A stretch of DNA of 64,000 bases from the NCBI GenBank assembly GCA_021442155.1, contig CM038214.1, forward strand, positions 313,255,001-313,319,000, in the 5' to 3' direction. Under the pieces are notes generated by a model, which was not told the origin of the DNA, made no database searches, and saw nothing but the letters and a program-made list of their open reading frames with translations. The position numbers were made by a program, and so were the translations under genes. Below, in pieces: positions 11,620 through 23,431 of this stretch. This DNA is from Cymbidium sinense. Taxonomy: Eukaryota; Streptophyta; Magnoliopsida; Asparagales; Orchidaceae. Within the stretch, counting starts at the first letter, position 1, and every line of letters begins with the position of its first letter.

Positions 11620-14600
11620 CAAAAAACCCTAAACCATAAATGAAAACCTGAACCCTAGTCCTAAAACCTAAACCCTAAACCTTAAACCTTAAAACCTAAA
11701 AACCCTAAATCCTAAACCCTAAATCATAAACCCTAAACCCTAAAACCCCAAACCCTAAACCCATAATCCAAAACCATAAACCATAAACCCTAAACCATCA
11801 ACTAACACTAAACTCTAAACCATAAACCTTAAAAAGATAAAAACCTAAACCTAAACTAAATAAAACCTTAAAATAAAATAAATAACAAAAACATAAACTA
11901 AAATAAAATAAAACCTAAACTAAAATAGAAACATAAACCTAAACCTAGATGTAAACCTAAAAATAATATACAACAACAACAACAACAACAACAATAACAA
12001 GCCTTATTCCCACTAGGTGGGGTCAGCTACATGAATCCTTCGTCTCCATTGTGTCCTATTATGTGTCAAATTCTCATTTAATTCAAGTATACTAAGATCA
12101 TTTTTTATACATCTTAACCAAGCCTTTTAGGTCTTCTACCTTTCTAAACATAAGGCAAATCTAATGCATCTACTCTCCTAATCGTCATCGGAACGCTTTA
12201 TGTGGCCAAACCATCTAAGGTGACTCCCTAATCTTATATACCATTGGAGCTACTCCAACTTTTCCTGAACATACTCATTTTGCATTCTATCTCTAAGAGT
12301 AAAGCCACTCATCCACCGAGCATCCTCATCTTTGTAACACTTAACTTAGTCTTATGCTTCTTTTATTGGCCAACATTCTCGCACCATAAGTCGTGTCTTA
12401 CCACCATCTTATAAAATTTTCCCTTAATTTTAAGTGGAACTTTTCTATAACATAATAGGCCAGATGCATTCCTCCACTTCAACCATCCAACTTGAATTCT
12501 ACTAATAACATCTCCATCTATTTCACCATCATTTTGAACAATAGAGCCTAAATATCTGAATCGCTCACTCTTATTAATGACTTGATCACCTAAAATCACA
12601 ACGCTATCACTAAAACTTCTACAACTAAAATTACACTCCATATATTCAGTTTTAGATCTACTTAAATGAAAACCTTTAGACTCTAAAGTTGACCTCCATT
12701 ATTCAAGTTTCTATTGGACTCCCTCTCTAGTCTTATCAACAAGAAGAATGTCATCAGCAAAATACATACACCAAAGTACATCTTCTTGTAAATGCCTCAT
12801 AAGAACATCCATAACTAAAGTAAAAAGATAAGGGGTTAATGTTGATCCTTGGTGTAATCCAACTGAAATAGGAATATATTTTGTCAATCCTCCTTGTGTT
12901 TGGACACAAGTAACAGCTCAAGTATACATATCCTTAATGACTTGAATATAACCAATATTAACTCCTTTCTATTCTAGAACTCTCCAAAGAACATCTCTTG
13001 AGACTTTATCATAAGCTTTCTCTAAATCAATAAATATCATATGTAGATCCTTCTTACTTTCACTATGCTTCTCCATCAAACCTCTTAACAAATGTATAGC
13101 ATCCATAGTAGATCTAAAAAGAATATAAAATAAAAATAAAACCTAAACTAAACTAAATTAAATAAAAAACTATACTAAACTAAAAAAATAAAAAACCTAA
13201 ATAAAATAAAAATGAAACCTAAAATAAAAATAAAATAAACCTAAAATAAAATAAAATAAAAACTATATAAAAACCTAAACTTAAAAAATAAACCTAAATA
13301 TAAACCTAAAAATAAATAAAAATTAAAACCTAAACCCTAAATAAAAAAACCTAAAACTAAAATAAAAATGAAATAAACCTAAACCTAAACTAAAATAAAT
13401 TAAACTAAAATAAATAAAACCTAAACCTAAGCATAAAATAAACTAAATCTAAACCTAAACCTAAAACTTAAATAAACTAAAATAAACAAAAAGTAAACCT
13501 AGACCTAGACCTAAACCTAAAATTAAAAAATAAAACCTAAACTTAAAAAATAAAATAAAAATAAAAATAAACTAAAAAATAAACCTAAACCTAACCTAAA
13601 AAATAAACTAAAATAAAAAAACCTAAAATAAAATAAATAAACCTAAAATAAATAAACTAAATTAAATAAAAATAAAAATAGACATAAATAAAAATAAAAA
13701 TAAAATTAACTAAAATAAATAAAAAATAAACTAAATAAACCTAAACCTGCTAGTTTACTTAATTAAATAAAAAATAACCCTAAACCCTGAAACTATCCCT
13801 AAACCCTAAAACATAAGCCCTAAACCCTAAAACCCTAAACCCTAAATCCTAAACCCTAAACCCTAATGCCTAAACCCTAAAACCTATAACCTTAAACCCT
13901 AAACCCTAAACCCTGAATCCTAAACCTTAAATTATAAACCATAAAATCCCTAAACCCTAAACCCTAAACACTAAATTCTAAATTCATAAAATAAAAATAA
14001 AACTAAACTAAAAAATAAACCTAAACCTAACCTAAAAAATAAACTAGAATAAAAAAGCCTAAACTAAAATAAATAAACCTAAAATAAATAAACTAAACTA
14101 AATAAAAATAAGAAAAAACTTAAATTAAAATAAAAATTAAAATAACTAAAATAAATAAAAAATAAACTAAATAAACCTAAACTTGCTAGTTTACTTAATT
14201 AAATAAAAAATAACCCTAAATCCTAAAATTAACCCTAAACCCTAAACCCTAAATGCTAAACCCTAAACATTAAAACCCTAAACCCTAAACCCTAAAACAT
14301 AAACCCTAAACCATAAAACCCTAAACCCTAAATCCTAAACCCTAAACCCTAAACCCTAATGCCTAAACCCTAAAACCTACAACCTTAAACCCTAAACCCT
14401 AAACCCTAAATCCTAAACCTTAAGTTATAAACCATAACAACCCTAAACCCTAAAGCCTAAACACTAAATTCTAATTCTGAAACCATAAACCCTAAAACCC
14501 TAAACCCTAAACCCTAAACACTAAACCCTATATGCTAAACCCTAAAAACCTAAAAACCTAAAAACCTAAACCTAAACTAAATAAAACATAAAAATGAAAT

Positions 14601-16142
14601 AAATAAAAAAGCTTAAACCTAAAAAAAAATAAAAAATAAAATAAAAACTTAAACTAAAACCTAAACCTAAATTTAAAAATAAAATAGAATAAAAAAATAT
14701 AAATAATCTAAAATAAAATAAATAGAAACCTAAACTAAACTAAAAAAAATCAAATAAACCTAAGAATAAAAAACTTAAATATAATCAAAACTATTCATAA
14801 AATAAAATAAAAAAGACGTAAAGTAAAATAAAATAAAAACTAAATAAAAAACTAAACATAAAAAATAAACCACAAAATAAATAAAAAATAAAACTTAAAT
14901 CCTAAACTAAAAAAAATCTGAAACCCTAAACCCTAAACCTTAAACCCTAAAAACCCTAAACACTAAACCCTAAACCCATAACCCTAAACCTTAACCTTAA
15001 ACCCTAAACCATAAAATACTAAACTGTAAAACCTTAAACCCTAAACCGTAAACCCTAAACCCTAAACTCTAAAAACTTAAAATCATAAATCTAAACAAAA
15101 TAAAACCTAAGAATAAAATAAATAAATAAACTTAAACCTTAATAAAATAAAATATCTAAACGAAGTCCTAAACTTAAACCTAATCTTAAACCTAAACGTA
15201 TAAATAAAAAAATAAAAAATAAAAACTAAAATAAAATAAAATAAATAAAAACCTAAACTAAACAAAAAAAACCTAAAAATAAAAAACCTAAATAACATAA
15301 AAACTAAATAAAAACCTAAACCTAAAAAGCTAACCAAAAAATAAATAAAAATTAAAACACAAACCTTAAATTGAAAAACACCAAAATAAAAAATAAACAA
15401 AATAAAATAAACCTAAAACTAAACTAAAATAAACTAAACTAAATTAAGTAAAACCTAAACCTAAATCTAAAATAAACTAAACCTAAACCTAAATCTAAAC
15501 TAAAAATAAACCTAAACCTAAAATAAAAAATAAAACCTAAAAATAAACCTAAAATAAAAACCTAATACATAAACCTAAAAATATAAAATAAAAACCTAAA
15601 CATAAACCTAAAAATAAAATATATAACCTAAACCTAAAAAATAAAAAAAATAAAACTCAACTAAATAATAAACATAAACCTAAAGATAAACTAAAATAAA
15701 AAACCTAAGCTAAAAATAAATAAACCTAAAATAATTAAACTAAACTAAATAAAAATTAAAATAAACCTAAATAAAAAATAAAAATAAAATATACTGAAGG
15801 AAATAAAAGATAAACTAAATAAACCTAAACCTGCCAGTTTACTTAATTAAAAAAAATCATAAACCCTAAATCCTAAACTCTAAACCCTAAACCCTAAACC
15901 TTAAAACCTTAAACCCTAAACCCTAAAACCCTAAACCCTAAACCCTAAACCCTAAACCCTAAAACCTAAACCCTAAACCCTAATATCCTAAACCCTAATA
16001 GCCTAAACCCTAAATCCTAAACTCTAAGCCCTAAAAACTAAACCTTAAACCTTAAACCCTAAAACCTACAACTCTAAACCCTAAAGCCCAAACCCTAAAC
16101 CCTTATCCCTAAATACTAAACCCTAAGAAAACCCTAAACCCG
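11620..16142 (+). repeat. Long telomere-like and AT-rich block, unit 1 of a tandem duplication
   Basis: 11620-11838 is CCCTAAA-like. 11839-13765 is an AT-rich monomer split by the RTE insertion at 11971-13115; its marker is near 13753. 13784-13984 is CCCTAAA-like. 13985-14200 is a second copy of the monomer end with its marker near 14189, a local duplication of about 435 bases. 14210-14545 is CCCTAAA-like. 14546-14910 is a 5' half monomer. 14911-15070 is CCCTAAA-like. 15071-15849 is a monomer with its marker near 15837. 15856-16142 is CCCTAAA-like. The order matches 17622-20466 apart from the RTE and the local duplication. Confidence 0.82.
11971..13115 (-). mobile_element. 5'-truncated RTE-clade LINE (RTE copy 1)
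   Basis: On the + strand it opens with (CAA)n, then the GCCTTATTCCCACTAGGTGG end typical of plant RTE-type LINEs; the element therefore reads right to left with a (TTG)n tail. Reverse-strand frames give the RT palm: [10 protein letters not shown] (motif A, about 13010-13040) and FADDILLVDK (motif C, about 12740-12770), both with their catalytic Asp residues. [17 protein letters not shown] and [15 protein letters not shown] follow. Endonuclease and most of the RT N-terminus are absent, so it is a dead 1.15 kb copy. Imperfect 12-base flanking repeats (AAAAATAATATA at 11959-11970 and AAAAAGAATATA at 13116-13127) look like a target-site duplication. The related unit near 17950 has the empty site. 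Confidence 0.92.
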
Positions 16143-16324
16143 AAGAATGGGTAGAACCTTGACATCAAGAACATTATCTAACAGTTTAGCCTAGATGGCA
16201 AGGGAGGCTAAGTCAGGCATCGACATCGTGGTGGTGGTGGGGGATCTAGAGGTGTTGGTGCATATGGAGGTGGTGGTCAGAGCAGTGGTGGTTATGGAAG
16301 AGAGAGGAGTGATGGATGTTATAG
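16143..16324 (+). pseudogene. GRP retrocopy cut at a duplication breakpoint
   Basis: It starts at AAGAATGGG and reads GRP sequence through GATGGATGTTATAG, where it stops abruptly and continues as the middle of an AT-rich monomer. The rest of the coding region, the 3' UTR and the tail are missing. The intact sister at 20467 carries the same private GATGGATGTTATAG variant and continues normally, so 16324/16325 is a recombination junction. Confidence 0.85.
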
Positions 16325-17179
16325 AATAAAATAAAATAAACTAAAAATAAACCTAAACCTAAACTAAAAAATATAACATAAAAATAAACCTAAAATAAAA
16401 ACCTAAAACCAAATGCTGAAAAAATAAAATTAAAACCTAACCTAGAACCTAAAAATCAAAAATAAAATCTAAACCTAAATAATAAAAGAAAAATAGAACT
16501 AAACTAAAAAATAAACATAAACCTAAACCTAAATCTAAAAAATAAATTAAAATAAAAAACCTAAACTAAAATAAATAAATCTAAAATAAATAAACTAAAC
16601 TAAATAAAAATAAAAAATAACCCTAAATGAAATAAAAAATAAAATAAACTAAAATAAATAAAAAATAAACTAAATAAACTTAAACCTACTAGTTTACTTA
16701 ATTTTTATATAAAAAAAATCCTAAACCCTCAACCTAAACCCTAAATCCTAAATCCTAATCCCTAAACCCACAACCCTAAATCTTAAACCCTAAACCCTAA
16801 ACCCTAAACCATAAACCCTAAACCCTAAAAACTCTAAACCCTAAACCCTAAACTAACCCTAAACCCTAAACCCTAAACCATAAAACCTAACCCTAACCCA
16901 AAACCCAAACCCTAAGCCCTAAACCCTAAACCCTAAACTCTAAACCCTCAAAACCCTAAACCCTAAAGCCTAAACACTAAAGCCTAAACCCTAAATCCTA
17001 AACCCTAACCCTAAATCCTAAGCCTTAAAGCCCTAAACCCTAAAACCCTAAACCTTAATGCTAAAACCTAAACCCTAAAACCTTAAATCCTAAACCCTAA
17101 CCTTAAACCCTAAACCTAAAGTAACTAAATATATTAAAAAAATAAACCTAAACCCTAAAACCTAATAAACATAGACCCT
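16325..17179 (+). repeat. 3' half of an AT-rich monomer, telomere-like tract and spacer
   Basis: 16325-16704 is the second half of a monomer, matching about 10236-10618, with its marker near 16692. 16713-17112 is a variant CCCTAAA tract matching 10633-11092. 17113-17179 is the unit spacer. This is the left end of unit 2 of the tandem duplication. Confidence 0.83.
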
Positions 17180-17621
17180 AAGAATAGTAGAACCTGATAG
17201 GAACATCACCCCAACCGCTCGCCTAGATTTGGTGGATTGAAGGTAGAGGCAATGGTTATCACATTGGTGATGGTGGATCTAGAGATGGTGGTAGATATGG
17301 AGGTGGTGGTCGAAGCAGTGGTGGTTATGGAGGTAGGAGGAGTGACGAAGGTTACAGCGGTGGTGGTGGTGGAGGGATATGATGGTGGATCCCGCTACTC
17401 GAGGGGCCAGGGTGGTTCTGATGGGAACAGGAGAAATTGAAGAAGCCGATCCGACCACGGTTATTAAATTGTCTTACAAGACATGATTAATTATCTTCCT
17501 ATGCATGCTCATTTTTTAACTATGTCATCGCTTGTGTCTTAGAAAAATTAGTGTGTTACTTGGTTGATGAATTTGCAAAAAAGAAATGTTGAATCTAGCT
17601 TTATTCTCTGTTAAAAAAAAA
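17180..17621 (+). pseudogene. Glycine-rich RNA-binding protein retrocopy (GRP copy 6)
   Basis: Starts at the common truncation point, with several small deletions in the first 60 bases. A glycine-rich block is split between frames; the C-terminal YDGGSRYSRGQGGSDGNRRN reads cleanly up to TGA at 17438-17440 and is the best view of the parental C-terminus. 3' UTR and A-run are present. It is the sister of the copy at 11159. The Val/Met-rich frame that runs into the C-terminus is glycine codons read one base out of frame. Confidence 0.83.
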
Positions 17622-20466
17622 GCAAAAAACCTTAAACCCTCAATGAAAACCTGAACCCTAGACCTAAAACCTAAACCCTAAACCTTAAACCTTAAACCCT
17701 ATACCCTAAAACCTAAACCTTAAACCCTAAACCCTAAAACCCTAAACCCTAAATCCTAAACCCTAAACCCTAAACTATAAACCCTAAACCCTTAACTAAC
17801 ACTAAACTCTAAACCCTAAACCCTAAAAAGATAAAAACTTAAACCTAAACAAAATAAAACCTAAAAATAAAATAAATAATAAAACATCAACCAAAATAAA
17901 ATAAAAACCTAAAATAAAATAAAAACCTAAACCTAAACGTAAACCAAACAAGAATATAAAATAAAAAATAAAAATAAAACTAAACTAAAATAAATAAAAA
18001 ACTATACTAAACAAAAAAATAAAAAACCTAAATAAAATAAAAACTAAACTTAAAATAAAAATAAAATAAACCTAAAATAAAATAAAATTAAAACTAAATA
18101 AAAAAACTAAACATAAACCTAAATCTAAAACCTAAAATAAAATAAAAATTAAAACCTAAACCCTAAACCAAAAAACCTAAACCTAAAATAAAAAAGAAAT
18201 AAACCTAAACCTAAACTAAAATAAGTAAAACCTAAACCTAAGCCTAAAATAAACTAAATCTAAACCTAAACCTAAAACCTAAATAAAATAAATTAAACAA
18301 AAATTAAACCTAAACCTAAACTAAGAAATAGAACAAAAAAATAAATCTAAAATAAAAACCTAAAACCTAAACAAAAGAAAAATAAAATAAAAACCCTAAA
18401 GCTAAACCTAAAAATAAAAAATAAAACCTAAACCTAAAAAAATAAAATAAAAGTAAAACTAAACTAAAAAACTAAACCTAAACCTAACCTAAAAAATAAA
18501 CTAAAATAAAAAAGCCTAAACAAAAATAAATAAACCTAAAATAAATAAACTAAACTAAATATAAATAAAAATAAACCAAAATAAAAATCAAAATAAACTA
18601 AACTAAAATAAATAAAAAATAAACTAAATAAACCAAAACCTGCTAGTTTACTTAATTAAATAAAAAATAACCTTAAACCCCAAAACTAGCCCTAAACCCT
18701 AAACCCTAAACCCTAAACCTTAAAACCCTAAACCCTAAACCCTAAAACATAAACCCTAAACCCTAAAACCCTAAACCCTAAATCCTAAAACCTAAACCCT
18801 AATGCCTAAACCCTAAAACCTACAACCCTAAACCTTAAACCCTAAACCCTAAAACCTAAACTTTAAATTATAAACCATAAAACCCTAAACCCTAAACCCT
18901 AAACCCTAAACACTAAACCCTATACGCTAAACCCTAAAAACCTAAAACCTAAACCTAAACTAAATAAAACATTAAAATGAAATAAATAAAAATGCCTAAA
19001 CCTATATAAAAAATAAAAAATAAAATAAAAACTTAAACTAAAACCTAAACCTAAACTTAAAAATAAAATCAAATAAAAAATAAAAATAAACTAAAATAAA
19101 ATAAATAGAAACCTAAATTAAACTAAAAAATAAAATAAATCTAAGAATAAAAAACTTAAATATAAAAAAAATTATTCATAAAATAAATTAAAAAAGACCT
19201 AAAGTAAAATAAAATAAAAACTAATAAAAAACTAATCTTTAAAAATAAACCAAAAAGTAAATAAAAAAATATAAACTAAAACCTAAACTAAAAAAACCCT
19301 AAACCCTAAACCCTAAACCTTAAACCCTAAAAACCCTAAACCTAAATCCTAAACACTAAATGCTAAACCAAAAACCTTAACCTTAACCCTAAACCATAAA
19401 CCATAAAATACTAAACAGTCAAACCTTAAACCCTAAACCCTAAACCCTAAAAACCTAAAAACATAAATCTAAACAAAATAAAACCTAAAAATAAAATAAA
19501 TAAATAAACTTAAACCTTAATAAAATAAAAAAATAAAATAAAAAATCTAAACAAAGACCTAAACTTAAACTTAATCTTAAACCTAAACGTATAAATAAAA
19601 AAGATTAAAAATTAAAAATTAAACTAAAATAAAATAAATAAAAATGAAAAATAAATACAAAAACCTAAATAACATAAAAACTAAATAAAAATAAACCTAA
19701 AAACTAAACCAAAAAATAAATAAAAAATAAAACCTAAACCCTAAACTAAAAAAAACCTAAATCTAAGATAAACAAAATAAAATAAACCTAAAACTTAACT
19801 AAAATAAACTAAACTAAAATAAGTAAAACCTAAACTTAAACCTAAAATAAACTAAACCTAAACGTGAATCTAAACTAAATAAAATAAATTAATCTAAAAA
19901 TAAACCTAAACTTAAACTAAAATATAAAACCTAAAAATATAAAATAAAAACCTAAACTTAAACCAAAAAATAAAATATATAACCTAAACTTAAAAAATAA
20001 AATAAAAATAAAACTCAACTAAAAAATAATCATAAACCTAAAAATAAACTAAAATAAAACCTAAACTAAAAATAAATAAACCTATAATAATTAAGCTAAA
20101 CTAAATAAAAATTAAATTAAACCTAAATAAAAATAAAAAATAAAATAAACTCAAGGAAATAAAAAAACTAAATAAACCTAAACCTATAAGTTTACTTAAT
20201 TAAAAGTAATAATAAACCCTAAATCCTAAACTCTAAATCCTAAACCCTAAAACCCTAAACCCTAAACCCTAAACCCTAAATCATAAAATCTAAACCCTAA
20301 ATCCTAATACCCTAAACCCTTAACCCTAAACCCTAAGCCTTAGACCACTAAACCCTAAAAACTAAACCTTAAACCTTAAACCCTAAAACCTACAACTCTA
20401 AACCCTAAACCCCAAACCCTAAACCCTAAACCTTAAACACTAAACCCTAAACTAACCCTAAACCCT
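17622..20466 (+). repeat. Telomere-like and AT-rich block, unit 2 of the tandem duplication
   Basis: 17622-17828 is CCCTAAA-like. 17829-18660 is a complete AT-rich monomer with its marker near 18646 and no RTE at the site filled in unit 1. 18671-18944 is CCCTAAA-like. 18945-19285 is a 5' half monomer sharing the private ATTCATAAAATAAA words with 14546-14910. 19286-19450 is CCCTAAA-like. 19451-20203 is a monomer with its marker near 20190. 20211-20466 is CCCTAAA-like. Confidence 0.82.
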
Positions 20467-20943
20467 AAGAATGGGCAGAACCTTGACAGCAGGAACATTA
20501 CCTTTAACTAGCTCTATATCCGAGGCGAAGGTAAGCATCGACATCATAGAGTGGTGGTGGGTATCTAGAGGTACTGGTGCATATGGAGGTGGTGGTCAGA
20601 GCCGTGGTGGTTATGGAGGAGGGAGGAGCGATGGATGTTATAGCCATGGTAGTGGCAAAGGGAGAGATCGGGGATATGATGGCAGATCCCGCTACTCGAC
20701 AGGCGGGGGTAGTTCTGATGGGAACTAGAGAAATTGAAGAACGACCGATCTGATCTGCTGCTTATAGAACTATATCTTAACAGTAGATATGGTTCTACTT
20801 ATCTAGGGTTTTTGATTTGCTCTATGGGTGCTCATTTTTTATCTATATCATCGCTTGTGTCTTAGAAAACTTGGGGTGCTACTTGGTTGATGAAATTGAA
20901 AATAGGAAATATTGAATCTAAATTTGTTCTTTGTAAAAAAAAA
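20467..20943 (+). pseudogene. Glycine-rich RNA-binding protein retrocopy (GRP copy 7), best glycine-rich frame
   Basis: Starts at AAGAATGGGCAG. The glycine-rich tail is open: GAYGGGGQSRGGYGGGRSDG, then RDRGYDGRSRYSTGGGSSDG, ending at TAG 20726-20728. The parental tail probably ended a little later with NWRN. The RRM is absent and the first 35 residues are out of frame, so it is not a functional gene. 3' UTR and A-run (to 20943) are complete. Confidence 0.85.
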
Positions 20944-21230
20944 TTAAACTCTAAACCCTAAATCATAAACCCTAAACCCTAAACTAAAACTTGAACCCTA
21001 AGTTTGAAACCTAAACTCTAAACCCTAAACCCTAGACCCTAAATCCTAAACTCTAAAATCCCAAAACCCTAAACTTGAAAGCCTAAAACCCTAAACACTA
21101 AACCCTAAACCCTAAAACTGTAAACCCTAAACCCTAAAACATACAACCCTAAAGCCTAAACCCCAAACCCTAAACCATAAACCTGAAACTATCCTTAAAC
21201 CCTAAACTAACCCTAAACCCTACACCTTGA
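20944..21230 (+). repeat. Telomere-like tract ending in a broken GRP start
   Basis: This is a CCCTAAA-like tract whose last 35 bases follow the lead-in of the copy at 20467 (AAACTAACCCTAAACCCTA), then ACACCTTGA, which fits the GRP start with a deletion of about 11 bases. The foreign block begins immediately afterwards. Confidence 0.65.
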
Positions 21231-21399
21231 ATAAAGATGTCATTAGGAGTAGATCTAAAGAATGACTTAATCCTAACAAAGTTATGGTAGCTAAAGTATA
21301 TGTCTTAAAGTGACTTTCCCTTGACTATTAGAGATTTGAATACCCTAAACCATAACCCTAAATCTTATTATAATACCACATATTATTGTATACTGTAGC
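21231..21399. other. Unassigned left edge of the foreign block
   Basis: A short stretch of unique-looking sequence with a small CCCTAAA-like patch near 21341-21365. No coding potential or LTR end was recognised. Confidence 0.4.
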
Positions 21400-22830
21400 A
21401 CCATATATTTGAGCATGTAGTGATGTTTTGAAATGTTTTAGTATATTATGGTTTTATGCCTTATAGTCTATATTAATATAAATCATAAAAATATTGATTT
21501 AATAAATCAGATAATGAAATTTGTTAAATTTGAAGTGGGAATTAGGTTGTAGTACCAAAGGTGTGTTATGCCACTTGTAGTCTAAAAGTATGATTTTATG
21601 TTCAAAATAAATATTATATATTGTAGGATAGTATAGCATCATATATCATAATATATTGTTCTGCGCATTTTAAATTCTTTTAGTATTTTATGATCATGCA
21701 GTCGAGCCTAAACTAGCATTATTTTTAATAATGTTGATTTAGACTTTAAAATGGTAGAATTTGGCCAAATTCATAATAGGTAGAGCATGAAATCATAATA
21801 TATTATTTCAATTTAAAATATGTAAGTGATACGACTAAAATATATAGTTTTTTATTGCTTAGAGTAATTTTAGGATTTTTTGTCTTAAGCAATCCCTTGT
21901 GATGTGATATGCAAAATAGTATAATATAATATGTTATAGTGTATTATAATATAGGATGCCATAACATAGTGTAGCATCATGCATTATAGCATACTATTGT
22001 GTATTACTACTTGTTGTTTAGCATATTTTAGTTTGTTATAGTATGATGTAGTTGAGTTTGCCGGTATAATTTATAAAATAATCGATTTATAGGCTGAGAT
22101 GATGGAATTTGGCCAAATTTAAGGTAAGCTTTAGGGAACATCATTGGGGGTGTGCTATGTTTGTCATTTAATCAAAAGAATGAAATTTTGCATTCAAAAT
22201 AAATGTTCATTTTTCAACCAAATTTTATAAATTTTTTGCTTCAAGTGATTAATTTTAAGGTGGAATGTAAGATAATATATTATATGAAAGCATATTCAAA
22301 TATAATGAACATAATAATATAACTTCACATATATATGAATGTGGTGGTGTCTTACTAAATATTATGTATATTTTAGCATGTTTTACTTTTGTTATAATAC
22401 GTTTGGTCAAAACACACAAAAATTTTAATTTGAAGGTTGAGATGGAAGAATTTGGCCAAATTCACAAGACAGCTAAACACAAAAATTATGCTATTTTGTA
22501 CCATTTCTAATAGAAAAATAATAATTTTACACCCAAAATGAACATTATTCATATTTTGAGAAAATTTTATTATTTGTTTTTTGTAAGTGATTCTAATGAG
22601 GTGTAATGTTAGACAATATATTATATTATAGAAAATTATAGTATAACATCATATATTGTAATATAATATAGTGTGTTAATTCACACTATAATATGTTTAG
22701 TATGATATTGTATAGGTAGTTTGTGCTTGCACCATCACAAATCATAAAATGTTGATCACAATGTTAAGATGATGTAATTTGAACGAATATAGTGTAAGGC
22801 TTTTGGTTGAAGTATTAAAGGTGTGTAAGA
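21400..22830. repeat. Tandem repeat of about 330-350 bases, five decayed copies
   Basis: The core GATGGAATTTGGCCAAATT recurs with variation at about 21510, 21750, 22100, 22441 and 22770 (TTGG or equivalent at 21521, 21761, 22109, 22452 and 22779), giving spacings near 240, 348, 343 and 327. Each core follows an ATAAAATNTTGATTT-like segment and precedes a GGTGTG segment. The monomer size is in the range of plant satellites. It lies beyond the 3' side of the gypsy pol. Confidence 0.75.
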
Positions 22831-23431
22831 GAAGGAATAAGATTTGATGACAATTCCATGTCATGGACATGGAGAGAGATCCACTAGGGGATCACACATG
22901 CATTGAACATGACATGTGAGGGGTCTATGTTGAGGGCATAGAAGATTAAAATCTACTGGGGAAAAGGTTTGCATTTGATTTAATTATATGATTTATGGAA
23001 AGAAGATTTGCTGGTGATAAGAATCTATAATCCACCAGGGATTAAGATTGAATTAACTTAAATTTGTTTTATTTTAATTGATGTGGAGGCATATCTGCTA
23101 GAGATATGGGCTCGAGTTCGCTGGGGATTGATTATATGAACCTTCCACTAAGGAAGCAAGTTCGGGCTATCTGCTGGGGATTGGGATTTGAGTTTGATTT
23201 CATAGATTTCTTTAGGGACATATTTGCTGAAGATAAGAGTTTGGTTAGATTTCTCTGATTTAGACTCCACTAAAGCAGTTGGTTTAATCTGGCTTCATTA
23301 GGGAGGTTGGTTTTGAATTTGATTTTTTTTCTTGACTTATTTATATATGATTTGGGGCTCCACTATGGAGAAGGGTGTGATTTAACTCCAAGAAAATCAG
23401 ATTGGGTTTAATTTAATCTGAGTTAATGTAT
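22831..23431. repeat. Irregular short repeats with CTGGGGATT-like words
   Basis: CCACTAGGG, CTACTGGGG, CCACCAGGG, GCTGGGGATT and similar words recur every 40-70 bases. It reads like the untranslated part of a retroelement. No gene is visible. Confidence 0.5.

Noticed and set aside
15107..15400. Reverse-strand frame of 97 codons, Phe/Tyr/Leu-rich
   Set aside because: It is the antisense of AAATAAA-type repeat and has no complexity beyond the repeat. The frame at 42985-43203 is the same case.
20471..20728. Functional glycine-rich protein gene
   Set aside because: The glycine-rich part is open, but the RRM is missing, the N-terminal third is out of frame relative to the other copies, and no promoter-like sequence lies upstream, only telomere-like repeat.
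22855..22885. Short hairpin CCATGTC-ATG-GACATGG
   Set aside because: It is a perfect 7-base stem but isolated, with no T-run, gene end or promoter context to give it a role.
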